Source: Streptomyces bobili | Lineage (GTDB): Bacteria > Actinomycetota > Actinomycetes > Streptomycetales > Streptomycetaceae | Length of the DNA: 35,982 bases | Direction of reading: 5' to 3' | Assembly: GCF_002154575.1 (NCBI RefSeq) | Contig: NZ_MUBA01000177.1 | Location: 1 to 35,982 of the forward strand | In this document: in pieces, positions 24,577 to 31,796 of the stretch | Numbering within the stretch: position 1 is the stretch's first letter | Layout: each line of letters opens with the position of its first letter | Notes under the pieces: generated by a model | Told to the model about the DNA's origin: nothing | Databases searched by the model: none | The model's input: the letters and a program-made list of their open reading frames with translations, nothing else | Made by a program: the position numbers and the translations under genes

Positions 24577-25008
24577 GTGAGCACAGAACGCCCGCACTCC
24601 GTGAGCGTGGCCGGGGTCGTCGTCGACGACCAGGGCCGGGCCCTCCTGATCCAGCGCCGCGACAACGGCCACTGGGAACCACCGGGCGGCATCCTCGAAC
24701 GCGAGGAGACCATGCCCGAGGCCCTTCAGCGCGAGGTCCTCGAAGAAACCGGCGTCAAGATCAGGCTTCCCGCGACCCTCACCGGCGTCTACAAGAACAT
24801 GACGGGATTGATCGTTTCGCTGGTCTTTCGCTGCGAAGCGGCCGACGGCACGCCCACCACGGGCGACGAGACCCGCGCCCTGCGCTGGGCTACCCGTGAA
24901 GAAGTCTCCGAACTCGCCGACGAGGCGTACGCGATCCGCGTCATCGACGCATTGGACGCGGTGTCTCCGCCGGCCATTCGCGCCCACGACGGCGTGAAAC
25001 TCGTCTAG
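24577..25008 (+). CDS. Nudix hydrolase, candidate Pif-type transfer-immunity factor
   Basis: This encodes 143 residues from GTG 24577 (MSTERPHSVSVAGVVVDDQG), with AGGAAC just upstream. The Nudix box is complete: GGILEREETMPEALQ followed by REVLEETGV (G-x5-E-x7-RE-x2-EE-x-G). VDDQGRALLIQRRDNGHWEP precedes it. Nudix enzymes hydrolyse nucleoside diphosphates linked to another moiety; the substrate here is unknown. In pSAM2 the Nudix protein Pif blocks conjugal entry into cells that already hold the element, and the divergent arrangement with korSA and shared operator fit such a role. An ordinary housekeeping Nudix cargo gene remains possible. Confidence 0.85.
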   Translation: MSTERPHSVSVAGVVVDDQGRALLIQRRDNGHWEPPGGILEREETMPEALQREVLEETGVKIRLPATLTGVYKNMTGLIVSLVFRCEAADGTPTTGDETRALRWATREEVSELADEAYAIRVIDALDAVSPPAIRAHDGVKLV

Positions 25009-25054
25009 CCCGAACCCGCTGCACATGGCGGCCTACCAGCATAAAGGAACTTGT

Positions 25055-25486
25055 ATGCACGAGTATACGAGTACGGCGAGGGTCTGGGGCCTGTCTTGCC
25101 CAGGTTTCCCCGAAGAGGTCAGCAGAGCCCGCCGCTGGACCCGCGACATCCTGCGCGGTTCCCCCTTAGCCGAGGACGCCGAGCTGATCGTGAGCGAGCT
25201 GAGCGCGAACGCGATCCTCCACACGGCCAGCGGCCAGGCATTCGGCAGCTTCCACCTGGCCGTCGCCGTCTCGGCGCAGGGGGTCGCGGTCTCGGTGACG
25301 GACGACGGAGGCACCGGCACGGCCCCGAAGGCCGAGCACGACCAGGACCAGGACGCCGAACACGGCCGGGGTTTGGGAATGGTCAGCGCGATCGCCCACC
25401 GGGTCGTCGTCCATGACAGCGACCACGGCCACACCGTCACCGCGGAACTGTTCACCGACACCCAGCCAGGAGGCCACCCGTGCTGA
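25055..25486 (+). CDS. RsbW-like ATP-binding protein (HATPase_c_2)
   Basis: This encodes 143 residues from ATG 25055, with AAAGGA 6 bases upstream. The N-box is ELIVSELSANAILHT, G1 is VAVSVTDDGG, and G2 is EHGRGLGMVSAIAHRV, which is the GHKL fold of anti-sigma/serine kinase proteins used in Streptomyces partner switching. It has no sensor or phospho-acceptor His, so it is not a histidine kinase. The start codon lies against a KorSA-type operator (25059-25073), and the stop overlaps the next gene by 7 bases. It may connect element activation to a host sigma or anti-sigma circuit; the partner is unknown. Confidence 0.8.
   Translation: MHEYTSTARVWGLSCPGFPEEVSRARRWTRDILRGSPLAEDAELIVSELSANAILHTASGQAFGSFHLAVAVSAQGVAVSVTDDGGTGTAPKAEHDQDQDAEHGRGLGMVSAIAHRVVVHDSDHGHTVTAELFTDTQPGGHPC
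25059..25073. promoter_or_regulatory. KorSA-type operator inside the start of the ATPase gene
   Basis: ACGAGTATACGAGTA holds two direct ACGAGT half-sites around TAT; its complement reads TACTCGTATACTCGT. It begins two bases after the ATG, so repressor binding would act inside the coding sequence as a roadblock. Confidence 0.5.
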
Positions 25487-25863
25487 CGAAGGAATTCCGA
25501 CGCGGCTACTGGTGCGAGTGCTGGACGGAAGACCTCAGCGAGGGGGAAGCGCCGGCGCTACGGGCGTCCTTCGATGCCTACTCGGCACCCCAGGCGGACC
25601 GCTGGGTGGCGGTCACCCTCCGCACGATCTCACCGGCCCTCGACGCCGACGCCTCGAACGAGGCATGGCACTGGCTGTACGACGGCCGCATCGAGACACG
25701 ACGAGCCTTGCTGCGCTCCGAGCCCTGCACAGTCTCAGTGACCCACGCCGACACACGCATCACATGGACGATCCGCCCAGTGTTCTACCTGCCACTCGCA
25801 CACCGTGAGCAGGCCCAACTCCCTCCCTGCGCACACGACTTCAAGCCCCACCGAACAGACTGA
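25480..25863 (+). CDS. hypothetical AICE protein coupled to the ATPase gene
   Basis: This encodes 127 residues from GTG 25480, with AGGAGG 7 bases upstream, overlapping the preceding stop by 7 bases. It starts MLTKEFRRGYWCECWTEDLS. It is acidic and Trp-rich (RWVAVTLRTISPALD, EAWHWLYDGRIETRRALL, RITWTIRPVFYLP), with no membrane segment and no recognised domain. It is predicted to be a small beta-rich cytoplasmic protein. Tight coupling with the RsbW-like protein suggests a shared role, perhaps as its partner or regulator. It is the last rightward gene of the backbone before the nested palindrome. Confidence 0.7.
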   Translation: MLTKEFRRGYWCECWTEDLSEGEAPALRASFDAYSAPQADRWVAVTLRTISPALDADASNEAWHWLYDGRIETRRALLRSEPCTVSVTHADTRITWTIRPVFYLPLAHREQAQLPPCAHDFKPHRTD

Positions 25864-25964
25864 GTTACAACTTTCTTTACGGGTTCAAGGCCCGCGCGCG
25901 GCGCGCTCGACGGCTGCGGGCATGAAGGGGGAGACACCCTCTGCGGCTGGGGCGGTCGGCTCCA

Positions 25965-26109
25965 CGGCTTTAGGCAGCCACTTTGGGGCGAGCCTCTAAG
26001 ATCATGGCCCCAACGTCGTGCTTTACGGGCAGGTCCACTGACTGCCCGACTCGCCATGAGCTTACGGGGCCATGATCACTCGTCCCAAAGCAGCTCCAGC
26101 CCAAAGCCG
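25965..26109. repeat. nested 145-bp palindrome, candidate single-strand origin
   Basis: Four pairs of arms share one centre: CGGCTTT 25965 with AAAGCCG 26103; CTTTGGGGCGAG 25981 with CTCGTCCCAAAG 26079 (11 of 12); GATCATGGCCCC 26000 with GGGGCCATGATC 26066 (12 of 12); and CGGGCAG 26026 with CTGCCCG 26042. The whole region could fold into one long interrupted hairpin. It is non-coding, between convergent genes. A single-strand origin for rolling-circle replication is likely; a bidirectional terminator is the alternative. Confidence 0.6.
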
Positions 26110-26130
26110 CTACGCCGACCTCACCGTGCC

Positions 26131-29100
26131 CTACTTCCGTCGTTTGGGCCCCTTTTTCGGCGTGCGTGCTCGTCCACGGTTCTTCTTCGCATGAGGGGGG
26201 ACCACTTGTGAGCCGCCCCATCGCACAAGTGCAGCACACAGAAATCCCTCTTGCGCCGCTTCTGCAAAGTTTGTGACCGGGAAATCCTTAGCACCGTCTC
26301 GTTCGATATGAAGGTCAAATCCGAACCCATAGAGGATCCGGACTTGCCCACTCGCATTGGCCGCACTAATCCAGGTCCGGGATGGCTTCTCCCGTGCGAC
26401 AGCCCAGAGCCCGCCCTGACCGTCGACTAGCGTCACTTCGTCACCGCTAGCTTTTAGGAGCCATCCAGGAGAAAAGCTGAAAATTTCATTCTGCTGATGA
26501 GCGCCGTGGAATCCGGCAGCGCAGATACCAAATACCTGCATTTCTATTTTCTCGCCGGTGTCCTTGCGCATGGAACCAAGCATATAGCGCGGTTCAATGA
26601 TCGCTACAGGGGCCTCGGAAGGCCCGACAAACTTGCTTCCATCCTTCCCTAGAGCTGTAAGCAAACCGTCAAACTCGGCTGCAGTAATGAGTCGGCAGCG
26701 AGCTTCAGTATCAGCAGCAGCCCGCATTAGCTTTTTTGGATCGGTTATGTGATTCGGGCCAATTTTTTTCGTCCTTCCCTGCACTCGGGCCACCGCCGCA
26801 CTTGCCGCTAGCACCCAAGCGACGTCAGACGCCTCCCCCGAATCGAAATCCTGTGGATCTATACCGTCAAATTTATCCTCGAAGCCTTCTACTCCACTTT
26901 GGGCGTATGCAGCCAGGGCCTCCAGTAGGATGTACCGGCGTTTTTCTGCTTCTCGACCGATTCCGCTTTTTAGATGTTCGGAATCAACGACCGACATGAC
27001 TTCTGCCAGAAGTGCCAAAGCCTCGGCGGCGCCAAAGATTCCCCAATGCATTGCACAGTGGAGTCCCACATTGTGAACCATAAGGAATGCTGAGGTGTGA
27101 TGAATCGTGTGCTTACCAAATAGAGGCGCTAGTTCCTGAAACTCTTCTGCCGCTTCATCCCACTTTTGGTCAAGGACCAACGCTTCAACCAGCAGCCGGC
27201 GGAGCTCGACTATCGGGGCCGTGACAGCTTTTTTCCAGTTGGTTAGCTCATCCTTCGCGAGGACAACTGCTTCACCAGCTCTTTGCTCGCCTATCAGCCT
27301 GCCCACTTCAAATGAAACTGTGATGCTACGTGAGGCTGGTGTTTCAGGCAGTCGATTCAAGAGTTCAACAAAATCATCTGCCAGCTTAGAGATGGCTGGC
27401 ACCTCGCACCCAACAAGAATTGCCTGTTGCAGCGTGAACGCGCACTCTGCAGCAAGGAAGGCCGCGCTGCTTTGATTTTCTTGCGCAAGTAGTTGAACGT
27501 AATCGAGTACAGGTGCTAGGTGAGTAAGCGGCGAATCTTCCTGACGTTGCGCCAAACTAGGGTTATTCAACAGGAGCGTTGCAAGCGAAATTCTCGTTTG
27601 AATGCAGAGAAGTTCGTTGGCGTCGGCAATTTTCCCAAGCCAGTCTAGTTCCAGATTGAATAGCTCAAAGGATAGCTTCTCATTGCCTCGTGAATGATGA
27701 AAAGATCCTAGGTTTCCCAGAAGGAGAGCGGTGTGATTTGATCTGACATTTAGCGTTCTCGCATGGTGTGCAAGTTCGCCCGCATGGATTGATAGCTCGT
27801 GTGCTCGAAGCCCAACCCCGTGGTCTAGTGCCTCGCGAAGCCATCGCTCAGCATGAAATGCTGCCTGCGACAACAAGTCCGGCAAAGGCGAATTTACACG
27901 GAAGATATTTCTAAGGATCTCCTGGACGACCGAATTGAGGGTGACGGTATCGTCAGCTCTGACATTCGATCTTTCGCTAAGGCGTTCTAGCGGTGCATCG
28001 TATCTGACAAAAGATACACGAGTGAGAAGTCTAATCACTTCTCGAATGGGGAGATCTGAACCATGCTCATCGACTACGACGCCGCCAGAATCCCCTTCCA
28101 CGTCATCCGGGTGCACGAGGGCTGAAACGGTTGCGAGATGAATGGGGATTCGCTGCGGGCTGAAATAGCAGGAAATGCCTACTATCTGGATGAGAGCATG
28201 TCGCATTCCTTCATCCTCGCATCGGGCAAGCTCGGCGATATGGTGCATGCTTAGATGAATGGCTGCCACAAGCGTCCGAGGATAGCCGCGTGGCACTGAA
28301 AGCGAATCGCCGAGTGCGCGCCTTTTGAGGGAATCAAGATACTCGCCAGCCCCGGCAAGGGACATATTGCAGCTTTCAATGTAGCCGCATGCGAGCTCTA
28401 GTGCCAGTGGCCAACATTCAAGGCCAAGAGCTAGCGAATGGATTTGCCGGTCTTCGCCGGCATGCACGCCCAAGCGGTTGCGTATTAGCGAGGTGGCCTC
28501 GTCGATACTCATGGAGCCGACGGATACCTTGTTGTATCTTCGGCTCCAGGCTGCGCTATCAGTTGAGGTAACTAGAACGTCACCCCTGCCAAGAGTCGGC
28601 AGCCACTCGTAAACCTCCTGAGGCTTCGCGTCATCGAACACCATCAGCCATCGTCCAGGCAGAGCAGCGAGCAGTGAATGCACTCGCTCCCTAACGAGGG
28701 TCGCGTCCTCAGTAGCACTGTTGGTATCTGGTGCTCGCGTTAGATGTGCAGCCACTTTGCGAAACGACATCACAAGGGACTCTTGAGACCCAGCCTCAAT
28801 CCAAAGGATCAAGTCGTACTTATGTGCGTTCTTTGCCAAGTATCCCGACGCTAGGCTCGATTTACCGATGCCTGATAGCCCAGTCAGTACGCAGGTGCGC
28901 ACGACTCTTCCGTCGGGTAGCTCAGGGAATGCTGATTCTATGCCTTTAAGCAGGGGCGGGCGGTTCACGTCCGGCACTGGAGTTACCGGCCCATAGATAG
29001 CACCCCAATCTTGCCTGCCCAGCGCCTGAAGTAGCGCCTCGTCCTCAATCAGGGATTCTTGCCTGAAGTCAGACAGGAGCCATCCGCTTGTATCTGATGC

Positions 29101-29724
29101 AGCCCTAGCGTGTATTTCATCCAGAAGATATCCGACCAGAAGCCCTGCTGATCGTTCCCCCATGCCTGCCCTGTGGCGGTTTCTGTATGCACGCACGTAT
29201 TGATAAAGATCTGATCTGATCTCGGCATCGGTGCGAGGATCAAATACAATGCGCGCCCGCTCTAGCCGTTGCAGCTCCGAAGGCGACAACTCGCGCAGCA
29301 AGGCTAAGCTTTTTTCGGACCTTGAAAGAACTTTTTCAAGTTCTTCGTGCAGGTCGGGAATCGACGCTGAAAGTCGCAGGATATCCATCAAGGCAGAGCA
29401 CTGGCGATCAGGAACCATGTTCGTGATCAGTTCATAGCGCTGAGATGCGCCGGACCGCACCAGTCGCGCTAGTACCGAAAAGGATGAGTGAGCGCTCACC
29501 GTACGCCCGGGGCTACCGCTTTTGACTTGGGCTGCAACTAGACATTTTCCGACATTGTCGATTAGGTCAAAGTCGACAATTTCCTTGTCGTTCGTCGAAG
29601 TCGAGTTGAGCTCTGGTCCCTCTATTCGGCAAAGATGGGCCTCATCGCTTGCTGTGATCATAGCTTCCAGGGTTCGCATGTACTGAAAACGGAAGCCCCG
29701 CGCAGCAACCCGTCCGCCGTCCAC
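26131..29724 (-). CDS. NLR-like protein: predicted nuclease domain, NB-ARC ATPase, TPR-like repeats
   Basis: This encodes 1197 residues from GTG 29724. The N-terminal domain (about 1-110) has RGFRFQYMRTLEAM, CRIEGPE, EIVDFDLID and LVAAQVKSG. This is a PD-(D/E)xK-like arrangement (E38, D51, Q66-x-K68) resembling Cap4/DUF4297 dsDNA nucleases. The NB-ARC ATPase (about 255-450) has Walker A TGLSGIGKSS (Lys288), Walker B WLMVFDDA (Asp364-365), LVTSTDSAAW (usual Arg absent) and ECWPLALELA (GLPLA-like). The winged-helix motif LNSVVQEILR (596-605) has Asn where His is usual. Residues about 640-1010 are helical TPR-like repeats; the C-terminus is a beta-rich domain with a Lys/Arg tail. GC is visibly lower than in neighbours, and residue 140 uses TTA. 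The likely role is phage sensing and abortive defence (inferred). Confidence 0.8.
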   Translation of the reverse strand: MDGGRVAARGFRFQYMRTLEAMITASDEAHLCRIEGPELNSTSTNDKEIVDFDLIDNVGKCLVAAQVKSGSPGRTVSAHSSFSVLARLVRSGASQRYELITNMVPDRQCSALMDILRLSASIPDLHEELEKVLSRSEKSLALLRELSPSELQRLERARIVFDPRTDAEIRSDLYQYVRAYRNRHRAGMGERSAGLLVGYLLDEIHARAASDTSGWLLSDFRQESLIEDEALLQALGRQDWGAIYGPVTPVPDVNRPPLLKGIESAFPELPDGRVVRTCVLTGLSGIGKSSLASGYLAKNAHKYDLILWIEAGSQESLVMSFRKVAAHLTRAPDTNSATEDATLVRERVHSLLAALPGRWLMVFDDAKPQEVYEWLPTLGRGDVLVTSTDSAAWSRRYNKVSVGSMSIDEATSLIRNRLGVHAGEDRQIHSLALGLECWPLALELACGYIESCNMSLAGAGEYLDSLKRRALGDSLSVPRGYPRTLVAAIHLSMHHIAELARCEDEGMRHALIQIVGISCYFSPQRIPIHLATVSALVHPDDVEGDSGGVVVDEHGSDLPIREVIRLLTRVSFVRYDAPLERLSERSNVRADDTVTLNSVVQEILRNIFRVNSPLPDLLSQAAFHAERWLREALDHGVGLRAHELSIHAGELAHHARTLNVRSNHTALLLGNLGSFHHSRGNEKLSFELFNLELDWLGKIADANELLCIQTRISLATLLLNNPSLAQRQEDSPLTHLAPVLDYVQLLAQENQSSAAFLAAECAFTLQQAILVGCEVPAISKLADDFVELLNRLPETPASRSITVSFEVGRLIGEQRAGEAVVLAKDELTNWKKAVTAPIVELRRLLVEALVLDQKWDEAAEEFQELAPLFGKHTIHHTSAFLMVHNVGLHCAMHWGIFGAAEALALLAEVMSVVDSEHLKSGIGREAEKRRYILLEALAAYAQSGVEGFEDKFDGIDPQDFDSGEASDVAWVLAASAAVARVQGRTKKIGPNHITDPKKLMRAAADTEARCRLITAAEFDGLLTALGKDGSKFVGPSEAPVAIIEPRYMLGSMRKDTGEKIEMQVFGICAAGFHGAHQQNEIFSFSPGWLLKASGDEVTLVDGQGGLWAVAREKPSRTWISAANASGQVRILYGFGFDLHIERDGAKDFPVTNFAEAAQEGFLCAALVRWGGSQVVPPHAKKNRGRARTPKKGPKRRK

Positions 29725-30045
29725 TTTCGACCCCCGTCGCGTCCAATGCCTGGCTGAAAAGGTTACACATAGGTCGGCTCTTCTGGTATCCCAGCGGGGT
29801 CACTGCGAACCCAGGCTCCATCTCGTCGTCATCGTGGCTCCCCAGCCACAGGGCGGCGCTGTGTGAGAGCCATACAGACCATGGTCAGGCATCCTGCCGA
29901 GCTACTTTGGGGCGACGGCATCACTTGCCACGTGCGCGGGTCAGCCGCGGTCGACGAGGGGCCGGCCAGCCGAGGCGAGCCCTACTCCTATGACCTGCTA
30001 CCCACTGCATCCCCCTCAAGGAGCAGTGATCGCGGAGGTTGGGCC

Positions 30046-30066
30046 CTTGGCCGTGTCTAGGCCGTC
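30046..30066 (+). repeat. diverged third copy of the doubled CTGGGCCGTC motif
   Basis: The stretch starts CTTGGCCGTG, then T, then CTAGGCCGTC: 18 of 21 positions equal the attL-side copy. It is followed by CGAGG exactly like the attR-side copy at 31303, which supports common descent. Confidence 0.4.
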
Positions 30067-30210
30067 CGAGGCCGACCAACGCTGACAGTCGGCACCCAAG
30101 GGTGCCCACCCCCCACTCCGCCCTGGGCCCCTGCGGATGATCTGCCCCACTGGGGACGTGTTAGGCCTGCACTCGGTGATATGGCATTTGTCCAAGTTAC
30201 GGAGGCGCTT

Positions 30211-30249
30211 ATGCCAAACTCACGGTTGGTGGAGCAGCACCTCCGCTAG
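30211..30249 (+). CDS. 12-codon leader frame before the DUF4145 gene
   Basis: ATG 30211 has an excellent GGAGG site at 30201-30205. It encodes MPNSRLVEQHLR, then TAG at 30247. It is in the same frame as the DUF4145 gene starting at 30259, which itself lacks a good ribosome site. It may be a leader peptide that couples translation by reinitiation, or the original N-terminus cut off by an amber mutation. Confidence 0.4.
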   Translation: MPNSRLVEQHLR

Positions 30250-30258
30250 CTTCAGTGT

Positions 30259-31029
30259 GTGACTCTTGAGCTTCCTCATCCGACGGCACCGGTCGTCGTC
30301 CACTGCCCTGAGTGCGATAAGCCAGTAATCGCCGCTGCCGCTGGACACGTACTGGAGCCGGACACAGACACGTGGGGACCTGGCGATCTCGTCACGCTCG
30401 CGCAGTGCACCGAGTGCGGAAGGGCCTTGGTCGTGACCCAAGGCGACGACCTCGAAGGGCGCTGGTCTGACCCCGTACGGGTCTACCCGGCTACGGGTGA
30501 TCAGCTCAGTTTCAGCGTTCCGAGCAAGCTGCGCGACGAGTGTGAAGAAGCTCGCCGTTGCTTCACCAGCAAGGCCTTCACTGCTACAGCTGTCATGGTC
30601 CGACGGGTCCTCGAAGGTCTCTGCCTAGACCAAGGAGCAACCGCGAAGCCATTGATAAACGCGCTCAAGCAACTCGCCGCCGACGGGAAGCTTGATGGTC
30701 GCTTGCTTGAGTGGGCCCAGGAGCTGCGAGGTCTCGGTAACCATGGAGCACACCACACCGGCACACCGGTACAGAGGCAGGATGCACACGATGCTCTGCT
30801 GCTCACAGAAGCAATCTTGAACTACGTGTACGCCCTCCCCATGCAGTTCGAGGCATTCCGGCGACGCAGGGCAGGCGAGCCCCCCTTGCTTCCCCCGCCG
30901 CTCGCAGGCATTCGGGTACAGCAGGCTCCGTCCGCCGCAGCGGTGTTTCCCGGCGACGGGCCGAGCGCCTGCACCACAAGCGCACCAGATACAGCGGGGA
31001 ACCGCGGTGAAAGCAGTCAGGCCCGATGA
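30259..31029 (+). CDS. zinc-ribbon DUF4145 protein with HEPN-like motif
   Basis: This encodes 256 residues from GTG 30259. A zinc ribbon has CPEC (16-19) and CTEC (50-53). The DUF4145 core follows at about 85-195: LRDECEEARRCFTSKAFTAT, then AVMVRRVLEGLCLDQGA, then ELRGLGNHGAHH with R157 and H162 (RxxxxH) and H165. DUF4145 is related to HEPN folds, whose RxxxxH motif forms the RNase site in many toxins and defence proteins. The C-terminal 60 residues are Pro/Ala/Ser-rich and probably disordered. It lies head-to-head with the NLR gene as second cargo. It has no Shine-Dalgarno sequence of its own; an upstream leader frame ends 9 bases before. Confidence 0.7.
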   Translation: MTLELPHPTAPVVVHCPECDKPVIAAAAGHVLEPDTDTWGPGDLVTLAQCTECGRALVVTQGDDLEGRWSDPVRVYPATGDQLSFSVPSKLRDECEEARRCFTSKAFTATAVMVRRVLEGLCLDQGATAKPLINALKQLAADGKLDGRLLEWAQELRGLGNHGAHHTGTPVQRQDAHDALLLTEAILNYVYALPMQFEAFRRRRAGEPPLLPPPLAGIRVQQAPSAAAVFPGDGPSACTTSAPDTAGNRGESSQAR

Positions 31030-31430
31030 GACGGCTCTACAGGCATCCGCCAAGGTGAGCGCCCGAACGGGCCCTAAATGACCTCAGCTTCCCAACCTGA
31101 GGGCGCAAGCACTGTGGTCACTGACGGCCGTTCCGGGGTGTTCCGGTCGGACGGCACAAGCAGCGTGGCTGAGGCCGGTGGGGGTGCACCGTGGGACACG
31201 CGTGCGTGAGTGGCCGGCGACCCCGCCGTCGTGGCTGACTGTCGTCGGCTGAGGCTCAGACGGGGCGTATCGAACACGCAGCCGTCAGCCAAGCGCGCCA
31301 AGCTGGGCCGTCCCTGGGCCGTCCGAGGTTGCTCGACAGTGGCCAATGACGACCAATGACGACGACCAGGCGCGCGAGGTCACCGCTCCTGAGCAGGGAA
31401 GACGCAGGTCACCAAGATCCCCGGCAAGAC
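31030..31430. other. non-coding right arm of the AICE
   Basis: No gene is supported here. It contains a doubled CTGGGCCGTC (31303-31323), two exact tandem copies of CCAATGACGA (31343-31362) and, next to attR, a stretch that would encode KIPGKTQGKKK in the gpmA frame. It is the right attP arm. Confidence 0.6.
31303..31323 (+). repeat. right copy of the doubled CTGGGCCGTC motif
   Basis: CTGGGCCGTC occurs twice with one C between, 107 bases before attR. It differs from the left copy at 16868 only in the separator base and has the same orientation. Confidence 0.5.
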
Positions 31431-31469
31431 CCAGGGCAAGAAGAAGTAACGCGACACCGGTAAGCCCCC
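31431..31469 (+). repeat. attR, 39-bp direct repeat
   Basis: It is identical to 16788-16826. It contains the displaced original gpmA end (QGKKK codons and TAA at 31447-31449) and the first half of the native terminator stem. Confidence 0.95.
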
Positions 31470-31501
31470 GACCTGCGAGTACCTCTCGGGCGGGGGCTTT
31501 T
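31462..31501 (+). terminator. displaced native gpmA terminator
   Basis: AAGCCCCCG and CGGGGGCTT pair perfectly and are followed by TT. It stands directly after the attR stop codon, where the chromosomal gpmA terminator lay before integration. It now has no gene before it, and may also serve the convergent gene at 31521. Confidence 0.8.
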
Positions 31502-31520
31502 CGCGGCCCGATGGTTGTCG

Positions 31521-31796
31521 TCAGGGTCCGAGGAAGTGTGGCAGTGGGTGTTGCCTGGCTTCTGCCGTGGCTCCCACGGCGTCGAGTGCCGCGACGGCTG
31601 CCTCGGCGTCTCTCTGAGGGACGCCGTGGAGAACCACGGCGGGTGTCCGCGTCGCCAGATCCTTGCTGCGCCAGAGGCTCAGTCCGGTCAGCCGGCGTAC
31701 GGCTCGGGCGAGGTCGATCATCCGGGCACCAGGGCCGAGGATCACCACGTCATGGGGCACGTCGTCGCACACCAGTAAGAAGTACTCGTCGCCCAT
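31521..31796 (-). CDS. small protein resembling the ribosomal L7/L12 C-terminal domain
   Basis: This encodes 91 residues from ATG 31796. VVILGPGARMIDLARAVRRL, then TGLSLWRSKDLATRTPAVVL, then VPQRDAEAAVAALDAVGATA follows the bL12 CTD pattern (V-I-L-x-x-x-G-x-K-I-x-V-I-K-x-V-R-x-x-T-G-L-x-L-x-x-A-K-x-L-V). The factor-binding Lys residues of bL12 are partly replaced by Arg. It lacks the dimerisation N-terminus of L7/L12. Stand-alone CTD-like proteins occur in Streptomyces; binding to translation factors is conceivable but unproven. It is the first chromosomal gene right of attR. Confidence 0.7.
   Translation of the reverse strand: MGDEYFLLVCDDVPHDVVILGPGARMIDLARAVRRLTGLSLWRSKDLATRTPAVVLHGVPQRDAEAAVAALDAVGATAEARQHPLPHFLGP

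Larger units (their letters stand above)
29725..30258. other. 534-bp divergent intergenic region between the cargo genes
   Basis: It separates the NLR start from the DUF4145 start and should hold both promoters. I see a 16-base palindrome GGCACCCAAGGGTGCC at 30091-30106, a diverged copy of the doubled GGCCGTC motif at 30046-30066, and a 12-codon leader frame at 30211. No tRNA, and no gene with codon bias and a ribosome site, was found in the short open frames here. Confidence 0.6.
16788..31469. mobile_element. AICE (pSAM2-type integrative conjugative element) in the 3' end of gpmA
   Basis: The element is bounded by an exact 39-bp direct repeat (16788-16826 and 31431-31469; 45 bp with one mismatch if extended left). 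It holds int, xis, a RepSA-type initiator, spd genes, an FtsK-type tra gene, a KorSA-type GntR regulator and a Nudix gene, which is the full AICE backbone. The unit length is 14,643 bp (start to start of the repeats). Chromosomal synteny resumes on the right with DUF4242 and phoU/phoR/phoP genes. The cargo third (26131-31029) is lower in GC than the rest. Confidence 0.93.

Noticed and set aside
29049..29249. Minus-strand 66-codon frame within the NLR gene
   Set aside because: It lies wholly inside the NLR coding sequence in another frame; no ribosome site.
30091..30106. Palindrome GGCACCCAAGGGTGCC as an operator of the cargo genes
   Set aside because: Seven-base arms in GC-rich DNA are common and no second copy was seen near either start, so it is noted only within the intergenic entry.
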